Below are positions 46,043 to 54,006 of a DNA stretch of 64,000 nucleotides, piece by piece (the stretch's first letter is position 1; the number at the start of each line of letters is the position of its first letter). Made by a program: the position numbers and the translations under genes. The notes beneath the pieces were generated by a model. That model had not been told where the DNA came from and made no database searches. It saw only the letters and a list, made by a program, of their open reading frames with translations. This stretch comes from Ornithinibacillus halotolerans. GTDB lineage: Bacteria > Bacillota > Bacilli > Bacillales > Amphibacillaceae. The stretch covers positions 1 to 64,000 of the forward strand of contig NZ_BMEY01000009.1 of the NCBI RefSeq assembly GCF_014637405.1. Direction: 5' to 3'.

Positions 46043-46615
46043 ATGTTGAAACAAATATTAAGTATCTTATTCCTAACCATATTTATAGTTGGCTGTACAA
46101 ATACGGATAACTCTTCTAGTAATGATTACCAAATTCCAACTGATGTAAATCCAAATAATGAAAGTAACATCGAAAATATGTCAAATGAAAACCCGAAAGT
46201 TGGTTATGTTAATTATACAAGAGACCAATTGAATCAAGAGAATGAACAAAACCATGCTGTTACTATAGACTATAGTCAGATGGCAGATATGATAGCAAAA
46301 ATTATTCTTAAGAATGAAGGATTCAACAGAGTTGCTACATTAGTTACAGACCAAGAAGTGTTAATTGCTTATGACCGTGATGATGCATTAGATCGAGTTA
46401 TTGCTGCTGATATCGCAAGTAAAACTGCAGTATCGGTAATGCCTGGTTTTTATGATGTGTACGTATCAGATAATGAAATGTTAATAAACGATATTCAAAG
46501 CTTACATCGTTCATCTCCTTCAAACCGTGATTATGACAATACTTTAGAGCAAATCATTAATCGAATGAAGGAAACACCTCAAGGTATTAAACATAAAGAG
46601 GATTTAACGGACTAA
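46043..46615 (+). CDS. yutC: YhcN/YlaJ-family lipoprotein (YutC)
   Basis: 190 residues from the ATG at 46043 (AAGGAGG 7 nt upstream). Lipobox FIVGC puts the lipid at about Cys18. After an Asn/Ser-rich linker comes the YhcN/YlaJ sporulation-lipoprotein domain (ADMIAKIILKNEGFNRVATLVTD...). Such lipoproteins are found in the forespore or spore inner membrane. In B. subtilis lipA (yutB) separates yutC and yunA; it is absent here. Confidence 0.86.
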   Translation: MLKQILSILFLTIFIVGCTNTDNSSSNDYQIPTDVNPNNESNIENMSNENPKVGYVNYTRDQLNQENEQNHAVTIDYSQMADMIAKIILKNEGFNRVATLVTDQEVLIAYDRDDALDRVIAADIASKTAVSVMPGFYDVYVSDNEMLINDIQSLHRSSPSNRDYDNTLEQIINRMKETPQGIKHKEDLTD

Positions 46616-46628
46616 CATTGTTAGTCCG
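46608..46628 (+). terminator. Weak terminator-like hairpin after yutC
   Basis: ACGGACTAAC/GTTAGTCCG with a 3-nt loop, overlapping the yutC stop; the following sequence is only moderately T-rich. Confidence 0.5.
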
Positions 46629-46709
46629 ATTAACTTTTACATTATTCCTTTAGCAAAATATACTAGTTCCATTTTCTGATTGAATTGACTTCTGTTCTGA
46701 GGTGAAAAC

Positions 46710-47675
46710 ATGGCTAAGAAATTAGTAATATTTCTGCTCTTTTTATTAATCATTATCTTATTACCGAACACCGTTTTAGCTGAAGATAAGGAAAAATCTC
46801 TTTATGAAGAACGGCTAGCATTGTATAAAAAGACAGCTGCCCTCACTGAAATTCCTTGGTATTATATCGCAGCTGTTGATCAATATGAGCGACAAATTCA
46901 CAAAGATCTAGAACCAGACCAATTAATTTCTATAAGAATCCCTCCAGAATATTGGTTTGGAGTTGGTAATGCATCGACAGATATAAAATCAATAGAATTT
47001 TTTAACGGTATCGGTAAAGATGGAAATGGAGATAAAAAAGCAGACCCAGAAAACGGTGAAGATGTACTATTTACAATGGCTTCTTATATTAAATCTTTCG
47101 GTCATTCTGAAGAAGATTTTAAGATTGCGTTATGGAATTATTACAAAAGAGACCTAACGGTACAAACAATAAAAAATACAGCTAGAGTATTTAAAAAATT
47201 TAAAGCGATTTATTTAACTGACCGGGACTTTCCAGTAGCGATAAATTATAATTATAGTTATAGAAATACGTGGGGAGATAGACGTGGTTTTGGTGGGAAT
47301 CGCATTCATGAAGGAACAGATATTTTTGCAGGGTATGGTACTCCTGTACACTCTACCACATATGGAGTAGTAGAGTTAAAAGGCTGGAATTTGTATGGTG
47401 GTTGGAGAGTTGGTATACGAGATATCTTCAATATTTATCATTATTATGCCCATTTAAGTGGCTTTGAGGAAGGATTAAAAGTAGGACAAATTGTAAAGCC
47501 AGGGGATGTATTAGGAAGTGTTGGATCTACCGGTTATGGACCTCCAGGAACATCAGGGAAATTCCCACCTCATTTACATTATGGCATGTATAAAGATAAT
47601 GGGTATAGTGAATGGTCATTTGACCCTTATCCGTATTTGAGAAAGTGGGAAAGAATGGCTAGAAATAAGCGTTAA
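46710..47675 (+). CDS. yunA: M23-family peptidoglycan endopeptidase YunA
   Basis: An exported zinc peptidase of 321 residues. Signal peptide about 1-24; a middle region with the calcium-loop-like DGNGDKKADPE; C-terminal LytM/M23 domain with HEGTD (His200, Asp204) and HLH (His288, His290) zinc and catalytic residues. GAGGTG lies upstream of the ATG. The M23 motifs suggest cleavage of peptidoglycan cross-bridges, perhaps during sporulation given the yun neighbourhood; the latter is inference. Confidence 0.92.
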   Translation: MAKKLVIFLLFLLIIILLPNTVLAEDKEKSLYEERLALYKKTAALTEIPWYYIAAVDQYERQIHKDLEPDQLISIRIPPEYWFGVGNASTDIKSIEFFNGIGKDGNGDKKADPENGEDVLFTMASYIKSFGHSEEDFKIALWNYYKRDLTVQTIKNTARVFKKFKAIYLTDRDFPVAINYNYSYRNTWGDRRGFGGNRIHEGTDIFAGYGTPVHSTTYGVVELKGWNLYGGWRVGIRDIFNIYHYYAHLSGFEEGLKVGQIVKPGDVLGSVGSTGYGPPGTSGKFPPHLHYGMYKDNGYSEWSFDPYPYLRKWERMARNKR

Positions 47676-47710
47676 AAAAGCGAATGTCTTCTTAGGACAT
47701 CCGCTTTTTC
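47674..47710. terminator. Bidirectional intrinsic terminator
   Basis: AAAAAAGCGAATGTC and GACATCCGCTTTTT arms between convergent yunA and metS. Confidence 0.85.
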
Positions 47711-47750
47711 TATCTTCTAGTCAATACTACGAAAACCGTACTGGACTTTC

Positions 47751-47852
47751 TTAATTAGCTTCTTTTGATTTTTTAACAGCCCACCAAATGCTCGCTGCCA
47801 AACCTCCCCAAACAATAACAATAGATAGAATCATAAAAAAGATCCAGGCCAT
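47751..47852 (-). CDS. metS: MetS-like small subunit of an NSS amino-acid transporter
   Basis: A 33-residue single-span membrane protein (MAWIFFMILSIVIVWGG, then a Trp pair and a basic KKSKEAN tail). It starts 1 nt after the stop of the NSS transporter, with GGAGG inside that gene's end, so translation is coupled. In Corynebacterium glutamicum the small MetS protein is required by the NSS carrier MetP for methionine and alanine uptake; the size, topology and position agree. Confidence 0.88.
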   Translation of the reverse strand: MAWIFFMILSIVIVWGGLAASIWWAVKKSKEAN

Positions 47853-47853
47853 T

Positions 47854-49398
47854 TTATTGTGCCTCCTTCTTTAAGTTCTCTTCCTCATTAGCTGACGGCT
47901 TCTTCCATTTCGTTATAGCCATAATAATACCTACAATTAAAGCTCCAGCAGCTACTGCCCAGCCACCCCATAAGATAAAGGCATCGGAGTACCCTTCATA
48001 GTTTCCTGTTGTATTCTCTTCACCAGTAAACTGTTTTAGTAAGTTCAATTTAAACAAACCATACATCATATATCCTAAGACAATTGGGGTTATAAAGGAC
48101 AAGCTAACAGTCCACCAAGAGCCAAGCTTAATGTCAGATATTTCATTGGCATGTTCTTTCAAATTCTTAATTTCTCGTAATACCCAAGCGATTAATACTA
48201 CTTCAATTAACCCTAATAATGCAACACCAAATTGGTTTATGAAGTAATCAGCTGCATCTAACAGATATAGTCCACCCTGTGTCGCAAACAATAGTGATAT
48301 TAATGCTGCAGTTCCACCACCAAATGCAACAGCTTTTCCACGAGAAATTTTAAATTTATCCATTAAACCAGATATATATGTTTCTGAAATAGACATTAAA
48401 GAAGTTAAACCTGCTAGAACTAAAGATGCAAAGAATAAGAATCCGAATAATGCATTCAGTCCTGGGAATTGATTAATAATTTCTGGGAATACAACGAATG
48501 CTAATCCTACACCAGCCGAGACAACTTCATCAACAGGTACACCGACTTGCCCAGCCATAAACCCTAAAATCGCAAATACTCCAATACCTGCTAGGATTTC
48601 AAAAGATGAGTTACCAAACCCAGTTATAAAAGCGTTATTTGTTAGATCCGATTTTTTAGGCAAATAACTAGAATACGTAATCATAATTGCAAATGCAATC
48701 GATAAACTAAAGAATATTTGTCCATATGCCGCTACCCATACTTCTGGATCGAGTATTCGACTAAAATCAGGTGTAAAGAACGCCTCTAAACCATCTAATG
48801 CTCCTGGTAATGTGATAGCTCGAATTACAATGATTAAGAATACGATTACTAATGCTGGTATAAAAATACGGTTCGCTATCTCAATACCTTTCTTAACACC
48901 TTTGAATAAGATACCAAGTGTAATTACCCAAACTAATATTAACGGGATTAATACTCCTGGTACTAGACTACCTAATTCTCCCGGTGCAACTGTGCGTTTC
49001 AAATAATCTCCCATTAAGAACGCTCCAGTATCAGAACCCCAATTTAAGTTGAATGAAAAAACAGAATAAGACATTGCCCAGGCAATAATAACTGAATAAT
49101 AAGTAGAGATGACAAACGCTACTAATACTGCCCACCATCCTATGAACTCTGTTTTCTTATTCATTCTCCGATAAGTTAACGGTGCTGAGCCACGGTATTT
49201 GTGCCCCATTGTAAATTCCAAAATTAAAATTGGAATACCTGCCGTTAACAATGCAAACAGATAAGGGATTAAAAATGCCCCTCCTCCATTGTCATAGGCT
49301 ACAGCCGGAAACCGCCAAATATTACCTAATCCAACGGCAGATCCTACTGCAGCCAAAATAAATCCTGCTCTCGTTCCCCACTGTGAACGTGTTTCCAT
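47854..49398 (-). CDS. metP: Sodium-dependent NSS-family amino-acid transporter (MetP-like)
   Basis: A 514-residue LeuT-fold transporter with twelve membrane segments. The N-terminal Na+/substrate motif AAVGSAVGLGNIWRFP is complete; TM6 and TM8 regions (FFSLSIAFAIMITYSSY, SLVLAGLTSLMS) carry sodium-site residues. The adjoining metS gene suggests methionine/alanine uptake. The leader has a perfect sigma-A promoter, a CodY-like box and a hairpin near the start codon. Confidence 0.92.
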   Translation of the reverse strand: METRSQWGTRAGFILAAVGSAVGLGNIWRFPAVAYDNGGGAFLIPYLFALLTAGIPILILEFTMGHKYRGSAPLTYRRMNKKTEFIGWWAVLVAFVISTYYSVIIAWAMSYSVFSFNLNWGSDTGAFLMGDYLKRTVAPGELGSLVPGVLIPLILVWVITLGILFKGVKKGIEIANRIFIPALVIVFLIIVIRAITLPGALDGLEAFFTPDFSRILDPEVWVAAYGQIFFSLSIAFAIMITYSSYLPKKSDLTNNAFITGFGNSSFEILAGIGVFAILGFMAGQVGVPVDEVVSAGVGLAFVVFPEIINQFPGLNALFGFLFFASLVLAGLTSLMSISETYISGLMDKFKISRGKAVAFGGGTAALISLLFATQGGLYLLDAADYFINQFGVALLGLIEVVLIAWVLREIKNLKEHANEISDIKLGSWWTVSLSFITPIVLGYMMYGLFKLNLLKQFTGEENTTGNYEGYSDAFILWGGWAVAAGALIVGIIMAITKWKKPSANEEENLKKEAQ

Positions 49399-49422
49399 TA
49401 GAAGACCTCCTTATAATTTTTT

Positions 49423-49450
49423 CCTTATTACATATGTAAATTTGTAATAA
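49423..49450 (-). promoter_or_regulatory. Hairpin in the metP leader
   Basis: CTTATTACA and TGTAATAAG form a 9-bp stem with a 10-nt loop, ending about 10 nt before the AAGGAGG of metP. Confidence 0.5.
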
Positions 49451-49494
49451 GCCTAAGATAATGTTAAATTACCTACTTGTACAGTTTATATTTT

Positions 49495-49552
49495 ATTTTT
49501 CAGAAATTACTGAACTTGTCTGTATTATAACGGTACGGAGTTTATATGTCAA
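49495..49552 (-). promoter_or_regulatory. metPS promoter with CodY-like box
   Basis: Minus strand: -35 TTGACA (49547-49552), 17 nt, -10 TATAAT (49524-49529), a perfect sigma-A promoter. TAATTTCTGAAAAAT (49495-49509), about 10-25 nt into the transcript, matches 12 of 15 positions of the CodY box AATTTTCWGAAAATT. Confidence 0.7.
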
Positions 49553-49598
49553 AGTATTTTTTAAATTTTCTCATTCTAAAAAATATTATAAATAAACA

Positions 49599-49659
49599 AA
49601 AAGAGCCTCACTCTTTTGGGGGTAATTCCATGAGGATTTATCCAAAAAGTTAGACTCTA
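49599..49659 (-). terminator. Terminator of the NhaC-family gene
   Basis: Minus strand AGAGTCTAACTTTTTGG ... CCAAAAGAGTGAGGCTCTTT with a ~22-nt loop; imperfect stem, T run after. Confidence 0.6.
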
Positions 49660-49674
49660 TTTTCAATGCTATCT

Positions 49675-51207
49675 TTAGTTGTTTGATACTTTTTTCATGA
49701 TTACTGCAAAAGCAACTATAAGTACTAATGTTACTATCAATCCTACAAACAATAAGTTCGTTAAACCAATAATTAAATATCCAATTGATGAAGCAATCGC
49801 AACGACTAATGCATATGGAAGTTGTGTTAGCACGTGATCTATATGATTTGCCCCTGCACCTGTTGACGATAGTACTGTTGTATCAGATATAGGTGACACA
49901 TGATCTCCAAATACTGCACCAGCTAACACTGCCGCAAGGGAAGGAAGCATTAATGTTGGGTCTGCTACAGCCATGATATTAGCTGCAATTGGAAGCATAA
50001 TTCCAAATGTACCCCAAGATGTTCCCGTAGCAAGTGCCATAAAACCAGAAATTATAAATAGTATTAATGGTAAAAATCCTGTACTAATATTTGCAGTCTC
50101 AACCACTCCAGCTAAATACTCACCTGTTTGAAGGGTAGAGATAATAGACCCTATCACCCAAGCTAGTAAAAGAATATAGATTGCCGGAAGCATCGCTTTA
50201 ATACCTTCCATAAAGACACGGCCAGTAGTTGCATTTTGATTTCGTTGAGTTACATATAGTACAAACGCGATTACTACTGCTACAATACCACCAATAAACA
50301 GTGAGAAGTTAACATTTGTATTTTCAAATATAGATAGAAGTGTTACTGTATCACCACTAGCATTTGCGCCAGTTATCAACATGAAGCCGACTGTAGTAAC
50401 TAGCAGAGCAACAATTGGTACAATTAAATGATAGACTCTTCCTTTTTTACTTGGACTAAACGTATCTGATAAATCTCCTGGAACCGCTTTGTCACTCGGA
50501 ATTACTTCTCCAGTTTGCAATGCTTTATCTTCATGCTTTTTCATTGGTCCAAAGTTAATATCGAAATAAGCAACAAGGAAAACTAATAGTATGGCACCAA
50601 TCGCATATAAATTGTAAGGAATCATTTTAACAAATGCTTCTAATGGTTGAAGCCCGACAACAACAACTAAAGACCCGATTACACCAATTAAATAAGCACC
50701 CCAACTTGATATAGGAGAAATAACCGTAATTGGTGCAGACGTAGAGTCAATATAATATGCTAATTTCGCACGAGAGATTTTATAACGATCCGTTATCGGT
50801 CTAGCTATTTGCCCGACAGCTAACGCATTAAAGTAGTCATCAATGAATATGATTAGTCCAAAGATTGGAGCCATTAATTGCGCGCCACGACGGGTCTTAA
50901 TTTTAGAAATCATCCAGTCTCCAAATGCCTTACTACCACCGGAAGCTTGTAGAAAAGCTGTCATGACCCCTAATAATAATAAAAAGCCAATTAATTGTAA
51001 ATCACCTGTGTTAATGGATCCTTCTGAAACAAAGATACCGTAAAACACACTCCAGATTTCTTTAACACTGTTCAAAATGTTAAAATCATGAATAAACAAT
51101 GCTCCAACAATAATTCCTACACCTAGTGATAGGAGTACTTTCCTAGTTATTAGTACTAAAACGAGCATCACAACTGCTGGAATAAGAGAAAAAATTGTTC
51201 CTTCCAT
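49675..51207 (-). CDS. NhaC-family transporter, probable lysine carrier (LysW-type)
   Basis: 510 residues with about twelve to thirteen membrane segments, of the Na+/H+ antiporter NhaC superfamily: IFIDDYFNALAVGQIARPITD and TSWGTFGIMLPIA, GAVFGDHVSPISDTT. The ATG at 51207 follows GGAGGTAG; upstream reading into the riboswitch terminator is not coding. The lysine riboswitch directly upstream indicates regulation by lysine, and this NhaC branch has been predicted to transport lysine (LysW). The substrate assignment is from regulation, not from motifs. Confidence 0.88.
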   Translation of the reverse strand: MEGTIFSLIPAVVMLVLVLITRKVLLSLGVGIIVGALFIHDFNILNSVKEIWSVFYGIFVSEGSINTGDLQLIGFLLLLGVMTAFLQASGGSKAFGDWMISKIKTRRGAQLMAPIFGLIIFIDDYFNALAVGQIARPITDRYKISRAKLAYYIDSTSAPITVISPISSWGAYLIGVIGSLVVVVGLQPLEAFVKMIPYNLYAIGAILLVFLVAYFDINFGPMKKHEDKALQTGEVIPSDKAVPGDLSDTFSPSKKGRVYHLIVPIVALLVTTVGFMLITGANASGDTVTLLSIFENTNVNFSLFIGGIVAVVIAFVLYVTQRNQNATTGRVFMEGIKAMLPAIYILLLAWVIGSIISTLQTGEYLAGVVETANISTGFLPLILFIISGFMALATGTSWGTFGIMLPIAANIMAVADPTLMLPSLAAVLAGAVFGDHVSPISDTTVLSSTGAGANHIDHVLTQLPYALVVAIASSIGYLIIGLTNLLFVGLIVTLVLIVAFAVIMKKVSNN

Positions 51208-51280
51208 AAAAGCTACCTCCAATGTTGTATTTAGTATGTGCCGTCCGAACATGGAGATACGCTTTTGGTTTTTTGCAAAC

Positions 51281-51530
51281 AAAAAAAGCAACGATAGAAA
51301 ATAACTTATCATTGCTTTTGATATACGTTATCCTCCATCACGATCTGTAGTCCTCCATGCGGTCGGCCGCATGACAGTGTGCCTCTTATTCAAAGACACC
51401 CCAGCAAATAATAAGTTCGACCCTTATTACGCTTCGGCAAATAAGCCTTTCATCCATAATCATCGTTGTCATCCTCATATGGATTACTTTTCTTACTCGC
51501 GCCTCTACCTCACCGATCTGATAAGGTTTC
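51281..51530 (-). promoter_or_regulatory. Lysine riboswitch (L-box) of the NhaC-family gene
   Basis: Minus strand: GATCGGTGAGGTAGAGGCGC, AGTAATCCATATGAGGATGA, GATGAAAGGCTTATTTGCC, GAAG, GGGTCGAACTTATTATTTGC, TGGGGTGTCT and GGCACACTGTCATGCGG are the L-box conserved blocks in order. A terminator (AAAAGCAATGATA ... TATCGTTGCTTTTTTT, 51281-51319) follows. High lysine should terminate transcription before the transporter. Confidence 0.95.
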
Positions 51531-51558
51531 TATTAAATTATGAATCTACTATACTAAA

Positions 51559-52341
51559 TTATTCATCATCTTGCAAGTCTTCTTTTGGGACAGATATAGA
51601 AGGATTGCCCCCAGTACCACCGTAAAAATCAGGTACATCCCCCATTACTAATGTTTTGTCTATTAATATTTTTGTACTTACCTTTTGTACATCAGTTGTA
51701 AAAGGTATAACAATTTGCACATCTGCTTCTACCTTTACGTATAACGATACAAATACACCATTAATTGCTAATTCTTCTACCTCTTCTACTAATTCTGTCC
51801 GTACAGCACCAATTAACTCCAGATTAATCGGGATTCGAGGTCCTAAATTAGCTAAGATAGAATTCCCGGTTGCTTGACCAAGTGGGATTTCAATAACAGT
51901 TGGATCTCGATCAACTAATTCATCAACTGTATCTCCATATACTTCTGGTTCACCAAGTGGGTCACTGTATTGTGGTGGTGTTCCACGGTTCATACTATGA
52001 AAAAACTCTTCTACCCTATCAGTTGCTGCGCGATTAATTTTATTAACTACCGACTGATCCCATCCAACTATAGATATATAACCCGCTTCGGTTTTTTCTT
52101 TAATTGCAATATCATCAAATGTATACTCTTCTGCAAACTTAACTGCTGAATTAATACCTCTAGTTGCAAATTCAGTTGTTTTCGCTTCAGCAATCTCTAA
52201 AATTGTTGGCGTAATCTTTTCATCAACAAACTTTAGACTAAAATACGTAATGACCACTACCATGATAAATGAAATCATTAAAATATAACGTGACGGAGGA
52301 GGTGAACTCCTTCCACGAAAACCCATCCGATGTCTTCTCAT
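51559..52341 (-). CDS. yunB: Sporulation protein YunB
   Basis: 260 residues: a basic N-terminus (MRRHRMGFRGR), one membrane helix at about 19-40, and an extracytoplasmic domain with the YunB hallmarks EIAEAKTTEFATRGIN and IPLGQATGNSILANLGPRIP. In B. subtilis yunB is sigma-E controlled and needed for efficient sporulation. GAGGGGG upstream lies in the 3' arm of a hairpin. Confidence 0.93.
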   Translation of the reverse strand: MRRHRMGFRGRSSPPPSRYILMISFIMVVVITYFSLKFVDEKITPTILEIAEAKTTEFATRGINSAVKFAEEYTFDDIAIKEKTEAGYISIVGWDQSVVNKINRAATDRVEEFFHSMNRGTPPQYSDPLGEPEVYGDTVDELVDRDPTVIEIPLGQATGNSILANLGPRIPINLELIGAVRTELVEEVEELAINGVFVSLYVKVEADVQIVIPFTTDVQKVSTKILIDKTLVMGDVPDFYGGTGGNPSISVPKEDLQDDE

Positions 52342-52344
52342 TAT

Positions 52345-52386
52345 AAAAACCCCCTCAGTACAATCTATGCTTGTTCCTTTGGGGGT
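52345..52386 (-). terminator. Hairpin between the HD-GYP gene and yunB
   Basis: Minus strand ACCCCC ... GGGGGT enclosing ACAA/TTGT, followed by TTTTTATAA. It can end upstream transcription and also buries the yunB ribosome binding site. Confidence 0.65.
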
Positions 52387-52400
52387 ATGCTATTCATAAC

Positions 52401-53477
52401 TTAATAACAGTTAATAATGGTTAGGTTTAATTCTTTGGATAAATCGACTTCATAAGCAGTGACCTCACTGGATCCATCTTTTTCAATCCGAATAATTGGA
52501 CGATCACATATGTTTTTATTTTGAGATATTACAATTCCTTGACGTTTATCATTCAATTCCACAGTAATTCCGTTTGGATAAATCGCAACACTAGACTTAA
52601 AGGCCTCTACAACCTTCTTATCAAACTGATTCACTGCTGCACTGTATAAAAATTCCATCGCTTCATGTGGTAATAAAGCTTTTTTATAGACCCGATTACT
52701 TGTCATAGCATCAAACACATCCGCAACTCCAATAATTTGAGCAAATAGGTGGATTTCGTTTTCTTTTAATCCACGAGGATAGCCAGACCCATTTAATCGT
52801 TCATGATGTTGATAGGCACAGTGAGCAACGAGGGAGGAATATGTATGTGTTTTCCGAAGCAAGTTATATCCAATCGTTGTATGTGATTTCATTACCTCAA
52901 ATTCTTCTACTGTTAATTGTGTTGGCTTATTGATAATATCTGAATCAATAAATACCTTTCCAATGTCATGGAGCATGGCACCCTTACCTAGCTCTAATAA
53001 TTCCTTAGAGTTTAAGCCTAATTTCATTCCAATTGCTAAAGAGTATATTGCAACATTTAATGAATGATTATAAATATAATCATTCATTAAATAGATATCT
53101 GTAAGTATACTAATCGATTCTGGATGATTATCTAAATCATTTTTTATTTTTGTAATTACTTCTGTAATATTCCTCGACTCTTCGTCAAGAGCGTGTGGAC
53201 TAGCTTTTAGATTACCTTTACGGATATTCGTAAATAATTTCTTTAAGGATGATACAGCCTCTTGTCTTAATCTCTCGGAAATTACAGATTGAGTTGTAAT
53301 ATCGTTCGTGGATTCATCTTCTATATAAACATAGGATATCCCTTGTGCCTCTAATCGTTCTAATATTCTATCAGATATTGTGACACCATTTTGAAGTAGG
53401 ATTGTTCCATTTTCGCGATAGATTGTTTGCCCTAAAATATTACCTGGTTTAATTGATCGTAGTGATACTAGTCTCAT
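52401..53477 (-). CDS. HD-GYP domain phosphohydrolase
   Basis: 358 residues: an N-terminal ~60-residue domain common to bacillus HD-GYP proteins (TIYRENGTILLQNGVTIS), a helical linker, the HD-GYP domain (about 125-300) with HDIGK (His170/Asp171) and HHERLNGSGYPRGL, and a C-terminal beta segment. The intact HD and GYP motifs suggest cyclic-di-GMP or cyclic-di-AMP phosphodiesterase activity, but the nucleotide is not determinable here. Its position between yunB and yunC differs from B. subtilis. Confidence 0.9.
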   Translation of the reverse strand: MRLVSLRSIKPGNILGQTIYRENGTILLQNGVTISDRILERLEAQGISYVYIEDESTNDITTQSVISERLRQEAVSSLKKLFTNIRKGNLKASPHALDEESRNITEVITKIKNDLDNHPESISILTDIYLMNDYIYNHSLNVAIYSLAIGMKLGLNSKELLELGKGAMLHDIGKVFIDSDIINKPTQLTVEEFEVMKSHTTIGYNLLRKTHTYSSLVAHCAYQHHERLNGSGYPRGLKENEIHLFAQIIGVADVFDAMTSNRVYKKALLPHEAMEFLYSAAVNQFDKKVVEAFKSSVAIYPNGITVELNDKRQGIVISQNKNICDRPIIRIEKDGSSEVTAYEVDLSKELNLTIINCY

Positions 53478-53599
53478 AGCCTACCCCTACCTAACTAACT
53501 CCGCCAAAAGAGTCAAAATTCGACATAATAATAATTTCATAGTATCAAATTTTTCTAAATTCCGCTATAAATTACTAAGTATTTTAATATCCGAACAAC

Positions 53600-53628
53600 A
53601 AAAAATGTCTCACAAAGGAGACACTTTT
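53600..53628 (-). terminator. Intrinsic terminator of yunC
   Basis: AAAAGTGTCTCC-TTTGT-GAGACATTTTTT on the minus strand. Confidence 0.8.
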
Positions 53629-53934
53629 CTAAGAGATACGTTTTAATGCTTCTTTTCCGATCATACCAACTTCCCAACCAAACTGTTCCTTTGAGGCCTC
53701 TGTTATTTTCTCTAACGGGGCATTTAACAAATCATCAATCGTACGAACTCCGACAGCCCTTGCAGCAATTACTTGACGATCCTTTAGTTTCTCACTCAGT
53801 AAATCAACATCCAATGCACCACACATAATATACCCGATCTCATTAGTTATCATTAAGAGATTCGTTTTAGGAAGTTCTACTTTTATCGCTGTAAACATGA
53901 TACCTTCTACTTCCAACGGATTAATCGTAATCAA
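53629..53934 (-). CDS. yunC: YunC/DUF1805 family protein
   Basis: 101 residues from a TTG start at 53934, 7 nt after AAGGAGG; this equals the length of B. subtilis YunC. The conserved core GYIMCGALDVDLLSEKL and AARAVGVRTIDDLL are present. Cytoplasmic, function unknown. It starts 72 bp after yunD. Confidence 0.9.
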   Translation of the reverse strand: MITINPLEVEGIMFTAIKVELPKTNLLMITNEIGYIMCGALDVDLLSEKLKDRQVIAARAVGVRTIDDLLNAPLEKITEASKEQFGWEVGMIGKEALKRIS

Positions 53935-54006
53935 CTTAATGCCTCCTTTACACAATACACAATATATGTCTATGCAATAAAGGGGATATATGTCACGATT
54001 GGAAAG

